From contig OZ199839.1 of assembly GCA_964304625.1 (NCBI GenBank), positions 3,658,001 to 3,722,000 of the forward strand: 64,000 nt of DNA. Direction: 5' to 3'. Made by a program: the position numbers and the translations under genes. The notes below the pieces were generated by a model. It was not told the origin of the DNA and ran no database searches. It saw only the letters and a program-made list of their open reading frames with translations. Positions within the stretch are counted from its first letter, which is position 1; every line of letters begins with the position of its first letter. The DNA comes from Kudoa neothunni. Taxonomy: Eukaryota; Cnidaria. Positions 1 through 12,240 of this stretch are shown here, piece by piece.

Positions 1-684
1 AATTTCATTCAAATAATTAGATTAGTTAATTTTCAGCTACAGAAATATAACCTAGAAATAATTACAATACCTTCGCATTTTAATATCAATGAAATAATTA
101 TTTCAAAAATGATGAGAGAATTTTATGAAATATTATTCTCCCCATAAGAAACACGGGTCTAATAAGTTTTTTCGCGTTACTGATATTTTATCACCTATTT
201 CAAAATAAAATGATTTATATTTTTTAATTAAATTTTAATGATTGATGAAGATGGAATTTTCGCTGCCAGTATTTACTCGCCAAATAAGTATTAGAATAAA
301 AGCACCATGAATGTATATTGAAGAATAAATGTCGAAAATTCGATAATTTTAGATCGTTTAGTTTGGATTAGAAAAGAATAACAGTTATTTTTTAAATCAC
401 CTCCGAAACGATTAAATTTCATACATCTTAATAATTAATATTTTATTAACCTATTAAAGTTATCAATAACAGAAAATTTCACATTTTTAAATAATGTTGG
501 TATTTAATCTTCCGAGTGCTTTTGGAGCCTATTAGACCCCAAGCCATATTAGAGATTAGTTTTTCCCCTTCCAATTATATATATTTTCTAAAACTCGGTC
601 TATTCTTATAGAATTCCTTACACTGTATGCTATGCGTGCCAAATAAATTTTGAACTATCATTTTATGCATAAAATTATAATAAA
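1..684. other. AT-rich non-coding flank
   Basis: No open frame, RNA gene or repeat boundary that I can support. The sequence is AT-rich with scattered short homopolymers. It may be part of the decayed piggyBac-like element that follows. Confidence 0.4.
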
Positions 685-1240
685 ATGGAATTGAGAATAT
701 TAGCAAAATCTATCGATGAGATATACTTTCCAACGAGTTTATTACGGAAATTTGTCTTCATGGAGGCCTTTAACGAAATATATTGCGCCGATTATATTTC
801 CGACGTGAGTGAAATCATCGATTTCTCTGATTTTCTTGATTCTGACAAAGATTTATCTGATTATGATGACAATGACCTTATCTGGACTACAGAAGCTTTA
901 AAAACTTCCAAAATACTAAAGTGAAACTTTTTAAGTAAGCCCTCTGGTCTTACGAATGTTGCGGCTCAGAGAAACTTTCATATAACGGATTTTTTGACAT
1001 ATTTCTGGATGACAATTTTTACAGGAATGTTGCGCGTAACGCTAATGTGTTCGACTTATAATATTATAATCACTGCTGCAAAGAGCTTTCAGCTATTGAA
1101 AATGGTTCTTACCAAGATGAGAACATTTAGAGCTAATAAGAGGAATGTTCCGCGTATAATGAAAAAACATAAAACAAAGGAGTCATCTAGCGCATTTTTT
1201 CTATTTAATAAAAAGAAAATTCTGACCTCTTAAGTTACTA
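685..1240 (+). pseudogene. piggyBac-like transposase remnant
   Basis: Two broken reading frames on the plus strand. The first (685-924) is acidic and rich in D, S and E, as in the N-terminus of piggyBac transposases. In the second part (about 1000-1230) a short LDDNFYRN-like stretch is followed by MRTFRANKRNVP and a basic run. This resembles the family's DNYYTS motif followed by the GTxRxNRKglP block. The pieces lie in different frames and are interrupted by stops, so no active transposase is encoded. I did not find terminal repeats or TTAA target duplications. The family call rests on those two motifs. Confidence 0.5.
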
Positions 1241-3891
1241 AAATAATAAGGATTTGTTAATTTTAGCCAATTCAACAGCTTATGAAAATATATTGAATGA
1301 TGAAAAAAAGAAGCTGGGTAGCATCAATTATTGTAACAAAATTAAATGAGCTATTGATAGGATTGATCGGATTTTTACCTCCACAAGTTTAAAAGATATT
1401 CCAGGTGCGGATCATAAGTTATTTTTTATAATATCGACATAAATCTCTTTAACGCGTTTTACTTATACAAAATCATATCCAACGATAGAGAAATCAAAAG
1501 AGCCCAATTTTTAGGGAATCTCGATAGAACATTCCGTTTCTTCAGCAGTTCTTTGGCGATAAATTTTTAAATAGATTGATAGTAGGAAATCCAAATAATG
1601 CCAATATTGTTCCAAAAAATCCCGTAAACAATATGCTGTAAGCCCAAGAAACATTCTGCGAAGAACATCCCGAACATACTTGTTTTAACAGTTCATTGGA
1701 CACAAATAAAAGTCTGGATCACATTATAATTTTTATATTTCTGTTTTGGCGCACATAAATAATAAATTGTTAATTAGAGGCAGAGCATCGATTTTATTGT
1801 AGATCTGATGTAAATAATGATATTACCGTTCCTTTAAACTCACAGATAATAACAGGGAAGGTCATAGAAAGAAAATTTAAACTTTTACACTGATATATGC
1901 GCGTAAGTTGAACATTGGAGACCATTTTAGTCCATTTTGTTGATAACTATTTTGTTGTGCCGTAAAGTTTTAATCTAATTAATTATATATGAGATAATTT
2001 ATAACACATTATTTTAAATATCTTTGAAAGTTCTTCTTAAATAATATTTCGTAAGAATTTATCTAACAAGGATATATAGTGCTTAACGTTATTCGAGGGT
2101 ATCGGAAAACTTCGCCAGCCATAGTTTTTGCCAATATTATGCGATTTTGTCGATAGAATTTTTTCATTTTTTCATTGTAAAGTTTTAAAAATTATTTAAA
2201 TTCATAATATTAAATAAAACTGTGAGGTCTTATAGACCCTCAAAGCATTAGTGTACAGTCGATTTTGAAGTGCTCGGGAGGTTAATGAGAAGACTTAGGT
2301 TCAGGGTTTGGAACTAATGATTAATCAGAAATAAAAGGGTAAAATGAATAATTTTATTTAAGCGTTTGTTAATAGATAAATATAAAATTAAAATACCTCA
2401 AAAAATTTGTAGTTCTAATAATCGCTTTTATACATTATGATTTAACAGTCGGTAAAGCCGAAATTTTAATACTCATATTATGGAATCGGTCACGATCATT
2501 TCAAATAAAAACCTTGATATTGTAATATTTAGGTTAGCGATGTTCAAAAACCCCGAATGACTTTTTTACTTGATTCAGAAGAGACATTGATCTATTTTCC
2601 GAATATTTAACTCAAAAAATTATATTTTATAATTGAGCCCATTTTTTATACGAAGTAGAAAACCCCATATTGTCTACTGCTTAAAGATTATTTTGTAATA
2701 AACATGAAATAAATGTATCCCAAAATTCTTAAACCATTAGTTACTATAGTGTTTTCATATATAATAATGCTGTTAAAACGTATACTAAGCCGGCATAGAA
2801 ATTGATTAAGGGACTAAAATAATTTTAGACTTTTGGACTCCAATGATCATTCATGCTTAATTGTATGATCAATCTATTATGTAGATAAAAATTATTTATA
2901 TTAGAAAGATGATATTAAATCATGTTTTTTGTATTAATATTGTCAAAAATATCAAGCGATGTTGGATGGGACGAAAACGACCCAACGATCAGTAGTGGCT
3001 TAAGAATAAATGATTTAATGGGTCATTTAACTTAGTTGGGGTAAAAATGCGACCCAACCCAAAAATTTATTAAATAAAAATTTAGTCCGCCATCTTGGAT
3101 ACATATGCAGATCAACTTTTGATATGGAAAGGTTTTAACTCATAAAAAATGGAAACAAAATTAATAGGCATTCTTATTCATTTAACCCTTCGTATATTTA
3201 TTTAATAAATAACCTGGAAGTTTAAAAATATTTAATAACATAAAATGTTTATTGCTAGTTTATATAGACTTAATTGCAATTATATTTAAGATGTTAATAT
3301 ATCTTTATTTACAAAAAATTTAAATAGATTCATAATAAATTAATAATTTTGTCACATTGACCGAAATAATATCCGAAGCCGTGGAAGCAGAGATTGAATG
3401 AAAGACCAACATTATTTGTGATAGTTAATCGCTGTCTAACGAATATCTACTGCGTGTACAGAGAACCAACAAATTTGACTAAAGGGGGAGATTTTTCGAT
3501 GAGTAAGTCTGTGTTAACTTATTATACGAAATGAAGATTCGTATTATTTACTTATTGAGTTGAAGTGAATTTTTTAATGAATATTCTAAAAATATGTGAT
3601 TTGTTTGAATTAAATTACTTGGGATCGAATAGTTTTAAAGCATTCTACGTTCTACAAATAGAAAAATAATATTTCTCAATGTTCTTAATAAAATAATTTA
3701 AATATCAATTAAAGCGCTCATCTAATAAACGTAACCGACTTTATTTATTTGACAATTTACCGGCCAATAAATTTGATATTATAATAATCAATATTCCTCA
3801 CATCTAGCTCTAGCTAGTTGATTATTTTATTCAATTCATATTAGCTAATCACATCAAAATAAAGGTATTTTGGCAACAAAATTTGCCCAAT
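1241..3891. other. Gene-free AT-rich stretch
   Basis: No coding frame or RNA recognised on either strand. Two short inverted-repeat blocks at about 2952-2982 and 3035-3062, reported separately, are the only ordered structure seen. Confidence 0.4.
2952..3062. repeat. Pair of GTTGG...CCAAC palindromic blocks
   Basis: Two blocks each begin with GTTGG and end with CCAAC and can fold on themselves. The reverse complement of the second block resembles the first (GTTGGGTCG core), so together they also form an inverted pair about 110 bp apart. This is the kind of terminus seen in small foldback or MITE-type elements, but no target duplication was found. Confidence 0.3.
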
Positions 3892-4323
3892 TTATTGTAG
3901 GTAGATTAAAATTGTTACCATGTGGTAAATTAAGCGCGTTTGGGTTTCAAAGAAGATACAAATAAGATTTACTTTGGAAATCAATTTGGTTGAATCAGAC
4001 TCAGAGTAAAACGAAACAAAGCCATACCTAAATATTTATAAATTAAAACATGTCGAATATAATTCCACAAGTCCACTAATACCCTCTGCTCACAGCAACA
4101 GAATCGCGTATAATTTTCATGCTTCTAACCTGACCAAAATTTGAAAAGTATTCAGCTAACGACTGTTCGGTTGCCTTAAAATTTCCTTCAGCAACTTATG
4201 AGACCAGTCAATTATTATATACGTCAAATGGTAATCCACCGACAAAAACTCTGTTGGGCACTTCCTAAATTAACAATGTTGCCAGGTGTTAATATGGCCA
4301 CCCGAAAATAGATTTACAACCAT
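3892..4323 (-). CDS. BOULE/DAZ-like RRM RNA-binding protein (3' end unresolved)
   Basis: Four small exons on the minus strand read as one RNA-recognition motif: 4323-4318 (ATG plus one codon), 4264-4223, 4174-4083 and 4027-3973, with introns of 53, 48 and 55 nt and matching phases. Exon 2 carries the RNP2 strand (VFVGGL), exon 3 the alpha1/beta2 region, and exon 4 completes the RNP1 motif RGYGFVSF across the splice. The aromatic residues of RNP1 and RNP2 are present. The closest family I know is BOULE/DAZL (VPNR-VFVGG start, VSRGYGFV), whose members bind germline mRNAs. After 3973 there is a good donor, but I could not find the exon for beta4. Reading through instead gives a stop at 3894-3892. 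The gene may be truncated or have a distant last exon. Confidence 0.62.
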
Positions 4324-5649
4324 CAAACAAGTCCTCTAATACTAATAACGGTTGCTGCTCTCAAAGGTTATAGTCGCCAAGTTGGATTAATCTAAAAGCT
4401 TTCTTAACGATTAAGATAAAGGTGCCAACACAATTGGCAATTCGGTTCTATGGTACTACTAGTTGGATGAAAACAAAAAGATTAATTCGCAGTTTTGTAG
4501 CTATTATTGGGGATAATGTTTTACATTTGTTTCGGCCTGTTTTAGTAAATAGTGAAAAATATATTTCGACCGCCTTAATCTTAATGCTAATAACTTCAGG
4601 TTTCTTTCTATTGTGACTAATTAAAGTTAAATAGATCTAATTAGGGACTTTAAAATTCAGAATCCATTTGAAATACTGTTATTTGTTTTAGACTTATTCC
4701 AAGCTTTGTCCATTATGAAAATATTTTATGGAAATGTTCGTTTAGACTTTTTGGACAAAATGCACGTGCATTTTAGAATATTTAGCTTGAAATTTAAACT
4801 ACAAGTGACCTACGAGATCACGATTTATTCGCTCGGACACAATTTCGTCAATTACAAAGCACATCAAAAACTGTTGGCCGAACTTTAAGCTTAAGTGAGA
4901 TTAAAATGTCAATTTTATTTGGATTTTTTAAATAGCAATGATGTTTATTATCAAGTATTATAATATCGTGGTCATATTAAGAGTTTTATAATTGAGTATG
5001 GTGGTAAGGTAATTAAAAATACTAAAGCTTTATCACTAATGGTAATTCCCTAAATTTTAGTTTTATGACTGAGGAATATTATAAATTATTTCTGAATTTT
5101 TTCGAAACGACGAATCTTAAATATTCGAAATAAAAGCATTAAACAAGTTATTTCTTGCTAATATCCCTAATTAAAACGATTGGAATTAATGCGACGGCTT
5201 AACTTGTGACAATTGATTAATCAATTTTTGTGTTATTATTAATTTAATAATATTATTATTTATTTGCAAATATTTAATAATCTATGTTTTGTTTTACTAT
5301 GCTGTGATTTTAGTTTATATTTCATTTTTACGATTGTCTGATAATTCATTGATATTAATTTTACAATTAAGGTTCTAAAAATACTGATTTTAATCTTAGT
5401 AAACTTAATGAACGAAAATGTCATTAGAATACTTCCATATGTAGGCTCATTAGGTATGTTTTGTTTGTGATTCGGTGAAGCTCATTACGCGAGGTGAAGA
5501 ACATTTATAAATTTATTTTGGAAAATTAGAAGTATATCCGACAAAAAACTTATAAATTTATTTTTCAAAATTAGAAGCGTATCCGAGACAAATACAAATC
5601 TATGATTTTTCCCCAAAGCGAAATATTATTGTGTCATAAAGTTAGGTAA
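4324..5649. other. Gene-free stretch
   Basis: Two 60-64-codon plus-strand frames (4422-4616, 4706-4888) show no family motif, no splice context and AT-driven composition, so I do not call them. Nothing else was recognised. Confidence 0.4.
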
Positions 5650-6797
5650 TCCTTTATATATACAAAGGAGGACTGTCGGTAGGTTTGTGTGTGTATGCCC
5701 TAAGTACGCATATGCGGATAATTTTTTCCTTATAGAGAGCCAGCCATATATAAAAATTTTATAAATTTTTGATATTTAAAAAAATCGTTTAATTGTTTTC
5801 GGACTACTAAAATTTCCAAAAGGTATTTATGAAATAGTGATTTTGTCGATTTAAAGTTGTTTAGCTGATTACATGCGTTCAACTATAGGATTAGCGCTTG
5901 CTTATGTCATGGTGACGGTCGGTTGAAGTTAACTATCTCCCTTATATACTCTATCATATGTTAATTGAACGATGCCGTCTATCTTTAAGTATAAGATTTG
6001 TGCGTTTATTTTATTGTTTGCTAAAATAAATTCCTTATATCGGGAGTTTTAATGTAATTGACTTGATAAACACATTTTGAAGGCTCTATCAGTAGATATA
6101 GATACGAAAAAATGTCAATATTCGTATTATTATTTAGTTGGTTATGCGTGTTATAATCAGATAGATTGAAGCACTATTACACAAGTACCGTGTCCGTAAA
6201 TTTCATTGAAACCATCCGTTATGTTGAACTTTCAGTAATTCAATTCAATTCAGTGCAGATGGTTGTATGGTTACGTCATCCGATTATTTAAATTATTTGT
6301 TAGAAAAAGCGCATTAAAGTTTTGCGGACCAAAGGATATTAATTTTAGCAATATCAATTAATTTTCTTACGTTTTCTTCTATCTCTATTGCTTTCTCCAT
6401 TTTTTTATCTCTTAAAAAGTTAGTGGTACACACAGTTATCGAGCGGGGCCAGAATTCGACTTTTAAAAATCCTCCGGCCAAAAAATAACGTTTTAGATAA
6501 CACTCTAACGAGATTTAAATAATTCGGGAATGAAAAAAATACGATGCTGACCTTAACTTATTTAGCGTTGTTGCCGAGCCACGAAATTTTAAATGAACGC
6601 CAGGATTGGAACACACCTTCAAAGAAATGAACATAATTTAAACTTCATGATCCAAATCGTTAAAGTATATTGCTTAAAATTTTTTAGTTATTTTGCATCT
6701 ATGGGTTAATTTTCGGCTTAAATATATTTTTCGAATATTGTTAAGAAACGTATCTATGCGAAATCTTCCCCAAGCAACGCTGGGCAGTTCCCGCTAG
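5650..6797. mobile_element. Non-autonomous Helitron-like element
   Basis: The left end begins TCCTTTATATATACAAAGG, matching the 5' TC and TATA-rich start typical of Helitrons. The right end is AACGCTGGGCAGTTCCCGCTAG, a short GC hairpin region just before a terminal CTAG. The element sits between A (5649) and T (6798), the A/T insertion preference of Helitrons, and has no terminal inverted repeats or target duplication. There is no Rep/helicase coding inside its 1.15 kb, so it would depend on enzymes from elsewhere. The call rests on the termini alone. Confidence 0.6.
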
Positions 6798-7217
6798 TAT
6801 TTATTAAAGTCAGTGTTTAAAACGATTAATGCAATCACTCCTAAAATAAATATTTTTACAATAAACGTGCGTTTGCAATTCAACGTCGATAGCATTATTT
6901 AATCTATTCATAAGTTACAGTATTCCAACTCCTTGTCAACCATAATTTTAATTTCCTAGAAAATCTTACAGATTCTTGGGGAAAAATGTTTATTGAAAAT
7001 TTTCGTAGATTAAAAAAAACTTTTGACTATTAAATTAACTCCTAAAATGCTTCTAACTAGAACTTTATCTCATCTAAGAAGAAATACTGGACTACAAAAA
7101 CAAAGATTATCAAGAAAAAGCACTGCATAGACATAAATAAAGCGGTCCAAATGCAAATAACGGACCAAGTTTACAAAACTAAAAGACAATAAACGAGCTG
7201 TGAGATAGCTGTAGCTG
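6798..7217. other. Intergenic spacer downstream of bL32m
   Basis: Contains the presumed 3' UTR of the minus-strand bL32m gene. Nothing else was recognised. Confidence 0.4.
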
Positions 7218-7567
7218 TCATTCGGTGTTTAAATATTTATTCCTGAAACAAACTTGACACACTGTCCACCGTGCTTTGATGCCTCCACATTCATTGCAAT
7301 ATTCAAGATCAGATCTGTATTTAGATCTCTGTGCAAAGTGACGTCTTCTTACGACCCGTTTGGGACGCCTTCTTTTTGGAGCCGCAAACAATTCGAAATT
7401 TTCTAAAAGCAGTTAGAACAATCATTATAGAATTTGTTACGTAGAAACCAGTTTGTAATTGCTGGTAATTGGAAAGTTAACTCCTTTGGTGTACTATAAA
7501 TGAATTTGGTGAGCAATTGTTCCAAGAAAACGGTAGTATTTGGAATTAGCACTGGAAGCATGGACAT
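7218..7567 (-). CDS. MRPL32: Mitochondrial large-subunit ribosomal protein bL32m
   Basis: Two exons on the minus strand, 7567-7441 and 7402-7218, separated by a 38-nt GT-AG intron in phase 1, give 103 residues. The first ATG in frame is at 7567. The N-terminal ~45 residues look like a mitochondrial presequence. The mature part begins at AAPKRRR, the conserved bL32m start where the m-AAA protease cleaves in other species. A basic stretch and a zinc ribbon of the form CxxC-x10-CxxC (YCNECG ... VCQVC) follow. The protein belongs to the mitoribosome large subunit. The human homologue is longer at both ends, so this is a compact version. Confidence 0.85.
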
Positions 7568-9699
7568 TTTTCGAGTGCGCACGCATCCCACAATTTAAAT
7601 AATTTGAAAATATTGGAATTTATTTAAAAATTTCGTAATAATGACACACAATATTTATATGAAATTAATTAACATTGATAATATGATTTTAAATCAAAGG
7701 ATTCAATCTAATAAACGACGTTCTCTATAGAGCAGCGTTTCCCAACGTGGGGCGTGAAATTTTTTGATCATGTAATTAATTAAAAGTTCTGGTTAGATAC
7801 AGATATTTTTGATAGTTAATAGAAAATATTTGTTGGATGCAAGCAATGATTTGGCATAATGGATTAGTGTGTGACGCGTTCATATCATAATCTTCTGCAT
7901 TTTTTGTCAATTTTCTTTTTAAAAATTATTTATAGACAAAAATGATAAAGAGAAATAGTTTTAGTCTTAATTTGGTATACATTAACATTTCTTCTGCTTT
8001 CCGTTGACCCCTTATTTCAGCGAATAATGTTTTAATTTCAAAGTTAATTTCCATATTACAAATCCATTATATTTTACTTGGTAATTGGACAGAGATTTTG
8101 CATGTTTAAAAACTATTTAATTGAGGTATAATTTTTGCATTACCTGAAAGCTATCTAATAAAATGATCTAATAGTTAAGTTATAAATGGATAGATAAATT
8201 GATTGAATTAAATTAACCTTAAAATAATGAACCATTTGATAATTAATATATTTTAATGGATAAAATTTTTATTAAAATTCACATCTAATTTTAACCAAAC
8301 AATGTATATTGATTCTTAATTGCAAAAATGTAATAGGAAGAATCAGAAATACACGCTTACATATGATATAAAAGTTATGTGTATATAAGTAAGCCAGTGG
8401 TTTAAAAACTAATAATTTGTATACCGTGTAATTGATCTTTGTATAGAACGAATATGAAAAAATATGTTGATTTTTTTCAAAAACTATTTTTTAACACTAA
8501 AATTGATGATATTAGTTGGTAAACATTTTGATTGAATAAATTATTATGAGAAAATGTATATATCTATTATCTCTTATGAAAAATATTATTTTTAGCTTAT
8601 TTGTATTTATTAAAGGGGAAAATAATTCAGGAGATTAACGGAAATGTGTAATTATTTTGATGTAAAATACTGACATTGATTCTCGAGCCCGTAGATCACA
8701 ATAACTTCCGAAATTAACTGAGATTCCTTTAATCTTTAGTATTTTATATCTATAATTCTTTTCGCGTGAAAATTTGAATTTAAAAATTTCTGACTCACTA
8801 TTACTCTAAATATCTTAAGTGTCTTAGTGCCGCGTTTCCGCGAAAATAATACCTAATGGCTATTTCTTCCGTAAAATTATCGAGTTTTCAACTGAACTCG
8901 GCGTTTTTTTAGTTCTGACCCCTATTCACATTTAAATATTAAATCATTTTAAACCTACTATATTATTAATTTTTATTTAAGAATGGTTATAATTTTTTTA
9001 TATATTTTGATTATGGTAATATTTTATGATAAAACTACTTTAATGTTTACAAATTATTCTTTTCATTCAATTTTTGTATAAATAAAATATTACCATAAAA
9101 GTGATGCCCAGATTTAAATTAAATATTGGTATTAAAAAAATTGTTAACAAATTTCCGACCGTATTACAAAAAAGAAACAAATAACCGTAGATCTGATATT
9201 TATATAGGTTATATTATAGAATAATTTCCCCGCGAACGTTTAACTCTATTAACCAATGAGCTTGGTTAGTATTCGCCACATGTAATTTATAGAATGAAAG
9301 AATTCTTTTTCACATTCCATCTTCTAAGATGTTAAATAATCCCACTTAATTTTCTATACTTTCTATACTTTTTATGCATTTATCTCCAAACTTGATTAAA
9401 GATATCGCCTTTTCCTAGACTTTGTATAAACGTAAAATCGAATCGTTTTATGTTTTAATATCTCTAAGGATATAATTTAAATAAGAATAATTAAAGATGA
9501 CCTATTATAGACCATAAATAAAATTGTTCTTAGCACTCGAAACGAATTTAATTATAACGTGTAAGAATGTATATATTTTCCCTTGGGGTCTGCCTTTAAC
9601 ATAAAAATCATCAAAAATACTTTTTAATAGAGATTTTCATGTTTAAATATGAATTTTCGTCAGAACAATAAATACTGAGTTCAGTTGAGAAACCTTATA
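7568..9699. other. Gene-free stretch with one hAT-type terminus
   Basis: Directly upstream of bL32m, so its 5' region should contain that promoter. At 7734 a CAGCGTTTCCCAACG sequence matches the terminus of a hAT family that reappears at 63836. No partner end was found. The rest is AT-rich without recognisable coding. Confidence 0.4.
7734..7765. mobile_element. Solo hAT-type terminus (CAGCGTTTCCC)
   Basis: CAGCGTTTCCCAACGTGGGGCG has the usual form of a hAT terminal inverted repeat. The same first 11 bases occur at 63836. No opposite end or 8-bp duplication was found, so this is a fragment. Confidence 0.4.
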
Positions 9700-10917
9700 C
9701 AGTTAGTGAATGGTGATTCGTAATCTCATTGGGACCAAGAAAAAATTACGAACCGCATGTATTGTATGTGTGGTTCGTAATGTCTAAGGTTGCAAGCACG
9801 ATATTATGGAGGGAAATATGCTACAAATCAACTACATTACGTAATCGATTTTGCATACTTTTTTGCACATGCACATAATAATTATATATCCCCTTTTTTG
9901 GAATTTAGAAGAAAAATTGATATTTTTATTGAAATAATATAAACGAATATAAATTCTATAACAACAAAAAAATAAAGGGATACTTAGTTTCAATTTTTGA
10001 AAAAATCACTAATTTTAATTTGTGTCATATTTTGACGTATACAAATCAATTTCCAATTCTAACTAAGATCGGAAACGACCTAAACTTGTTTAAATTGTGA
10101 GAAAACTTAGTTCCTTTTTAGAGGAGGCCACTTAGGACTGCTATATTTGATATGTTGAAATGTCTCACGGTAACTATCGCAACGTTTATTTATGGAAGAT
10201 TTTCGAAGTATTTCATTATTTTGTATTTTCCTTCCAATGTAGTTGTATTTCTATCTTCGCTTATCGCTAAATTTCTAATTTTTCTGCGAATAATGCTACA
10301 TTGATTAACAGACAGCCTGGAAAAAAGTGTGCAAAATCGATACATCAAGTGATTTTGGATACGCATTTTACACCATTTACAGTGTATTATTTGGACCAAA
10401 ATTACCGTTATGCTTAATGTATTCGTTTATATAAACGTTGGAAATATTTAGAGTCATAATTAAATAAATTCACAAAAAGTGTGCAAAAGCGATTACCGAC
10501 TGTATAATAATAAATTATATTGAAGTAAATTACTCAGTTATAGTAACATTTTTAAGTTTTTTGACGATTATATTGTATACTTGTCGTTCAATATCCGTTT
10601 TATGTTTACAACTATTTAAACCATGATATTTCAAGTAATGTCTTAAATCAGACAAATGAAAGAGGCAATTTTGAGTGGAATAATTTTTCTTCCTTCGTTG
10701 TCGTTAAATTTACGAAAATTTTCATCTCTGCAACAGTTGACATCACTTTCAATATTGTTTCCGCCCAATGCCTTCACTGGTTCTTGAAAAACTTTATTGA
10801 TTCATATTTCTCTGTTAATGTCCTAACTCAATTTTAATTTCTGTCCTTATTTCGCCATTAATCGAAAACAAAAATCTCAACGAACCTGAAAAGTTACGAA
10901 CTACACGTCACCCACTG
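9700..10917. mobile_element. TA-flanked inverted-repeat element (outer of nested pair)
   Basis: Left end CAGTTAGTGAATGGTGATTCGTAA and right end (reverse complement) CAGTGGGTGACGTGTAGTTCGTAA form a degenerate 24-bp terminal inverted repeat. Both ends are flanked by TA (9698-9699 and 10918-10919), the Tc1/mariner/pogo target. No transposase was recognised. A second TA-flanked element lies inside it. Confidence 0.55.
9835..10502. mobile_element. TA-flanked inverted-repeat element (inner of nested pair)
   Basis: The left end contains GTAATCGATTTTGCATACTTTTTTG and the right end (reverse complement) GTAATCGCTTTTGCACACTTTTTG, preceded by imperfect CATTAC/CAGTCG starts and flanked by TA at 9833-9834 and 10503-10504. 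The element is 668 bp and non-coding. The 69-codon minus-strand frame at 10190-10399 has no recognisable domain. It also contains an internal copy of the subterminal motif (GTGTGCAAAATCGA near 10327). Confidence 0.5.
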
Positions 10918-11775
10918 TAATTTTACACAAGAAATAACCACTAGACCTGATTTTCGAGGCAACACGGTATATATCAATACTTTAGACACAGCATTTTTAA
11001 AATCTATCTAAAAACGTGAATTGACGGAGTCTACATAATTTTATGGGAGATATGTACCTTTAATGACAGTTATTTAAAGTTAGGACTCAATAAGATATTT
11101 TGGCCAATCGTTCAGCTATAATCCTTAAAAAAATAGAGTAGGTAATTACGAAGCAAAATGACACGAAAAATTTTATTTTCCAATAACTAACACAATAATA
11201 AAAAAATTCTATATGGATGCAATTACATGGTACAAAGTTGTGAAACTAAAATCAATTGCTTAATTAATTGAAAAATTATCTAATATACGCAGGAAATAAT
11301 TAAAAAATTAAATAAATGACGGAAGGAATGAATGAATGAAAATTGCATGCATAGCGCCTGAAGAACCACCACATCTCACTTAAAGAAGCTCAATAACAGA
11401 ATCAGTGTTATGTTGGCACTGTGTTTCGTATCAACTAAATATGTGGCAAAGTTACATCCAATACTAAAAAATTAAATAAACAAATAGATTGAAATCGATT
11501 TTCTCACGTTAAACTTTAGCAAAACGCGAAGATGTCACATGCGTGCCGAAAATATCGTGGCAAAATGAACAACAAAACTCAAACTTTCCCATCATGCCTG
11601 CGCATTATTATAGGCCAGTATCAATAGAAAACTTTGGATTCTCACTGCAACCATTCAAATATTACCAAATTCATCAACCACTCGTTTGTTCTTGACACCT
11701 ATCGATCAATCCCAACAAATTGCACTCCGATAGGTGAGAAATTTCCCAATAGCTTCGGATAAGATAGTGCACAAA
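10918..11775. other. Intergenic region upstream of the dsRBD gene
   Basis: Nothing coding seen. The last ~150 bases are less AT-rich and should include the promoter and 5' UTR of the dsRBD gene. Confidence 0.4.
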
Positions 11776-12240
11776 ATGGAGTATGCTAAGTTGAACAAAT
11801 TACTAAGCCAGAAAAAATTAGGTCTATGCGAACGATATGAACAAACTAAAGATAAAAAATTTATATGTTATCTCAGGGTGTTGAAAGACGAATTTAGCGG
11901 AACCGGCCCATCGAAAAAGAAAGCCAAATTAGAAGCCATAACGAATATCCTTCCCCACATTGAGGGTATTGACATTAGTCAGTGTACCTATCTTAGAACC
12001 AAGTTCAAAGATCTTCGAGATAAACCTTGTAGACTCTTGGAATATGTGATGGAGTGTAGAAAGGAAGCTTCACCTAAATACGTAATGTCAAAGGATAAAA
12101 TGGGATGGTTTCATTGTGAATTGCATGTTACCTGCTTTGATACGCCGTACCATGGTGTAGGAGCTACAATCAAAGAGTCCAGAGAGAACGCAGCGCTAAA
12201 AATGTTAGACGATTGTCAAATTGGCGAGAAAGAAGGTTAG
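11776..12240 (+). CDS. Tandem double-stranded-RNA-binding-domain protein (TARBP2/PRKRA-like)
   Basis: Single open frame of 154 residues. An upstream in-frame TAG sits at 11731, and the first ATG after it (11776) starts directly before the first domain. Domain 1 (about residues 4-64) ends with the hallmark GTGPSKKKAKLEA, the basic N-terminus of helix 2 that contacts the RNA major groove. Domain 2 (about 83-148) has the same fold order and ends ENAALKMLDD. The architecture matches the first two dsRBDs of TARBP2, PRKRA and Loquacious, which partner Dicer. The third, protein-binding dsRBD of those proteins is absent. The last codons read GAAG|GTTAGT, a possible splice donor, so a C-terminal exon cannot be excluded. 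However, the next 1.2 kb is occupied by the opposing TSEN2 gene, which overlaps the 3' end. Confidence 0.75.
   Translation: MEYAKLNKLLSQKKLGLCERYEQTKDKKFICYLRVLKDEFSGTGPSKKKAKLEAITNILPHIEGIDISQCTYLRTKFKDLRDKPCRLLEYVMECRKEASPKYVMSKDKMGWFHCELHVTCFDTPYHGVGATIKESRENAALKMLDDCQIGEKEG

Noticed and set aside
4422-4888. Two adjacent plus-strand frames of 60-64 codons
   Set aside because: No motif and unrelated to the minus-strand RRM exons next to them.
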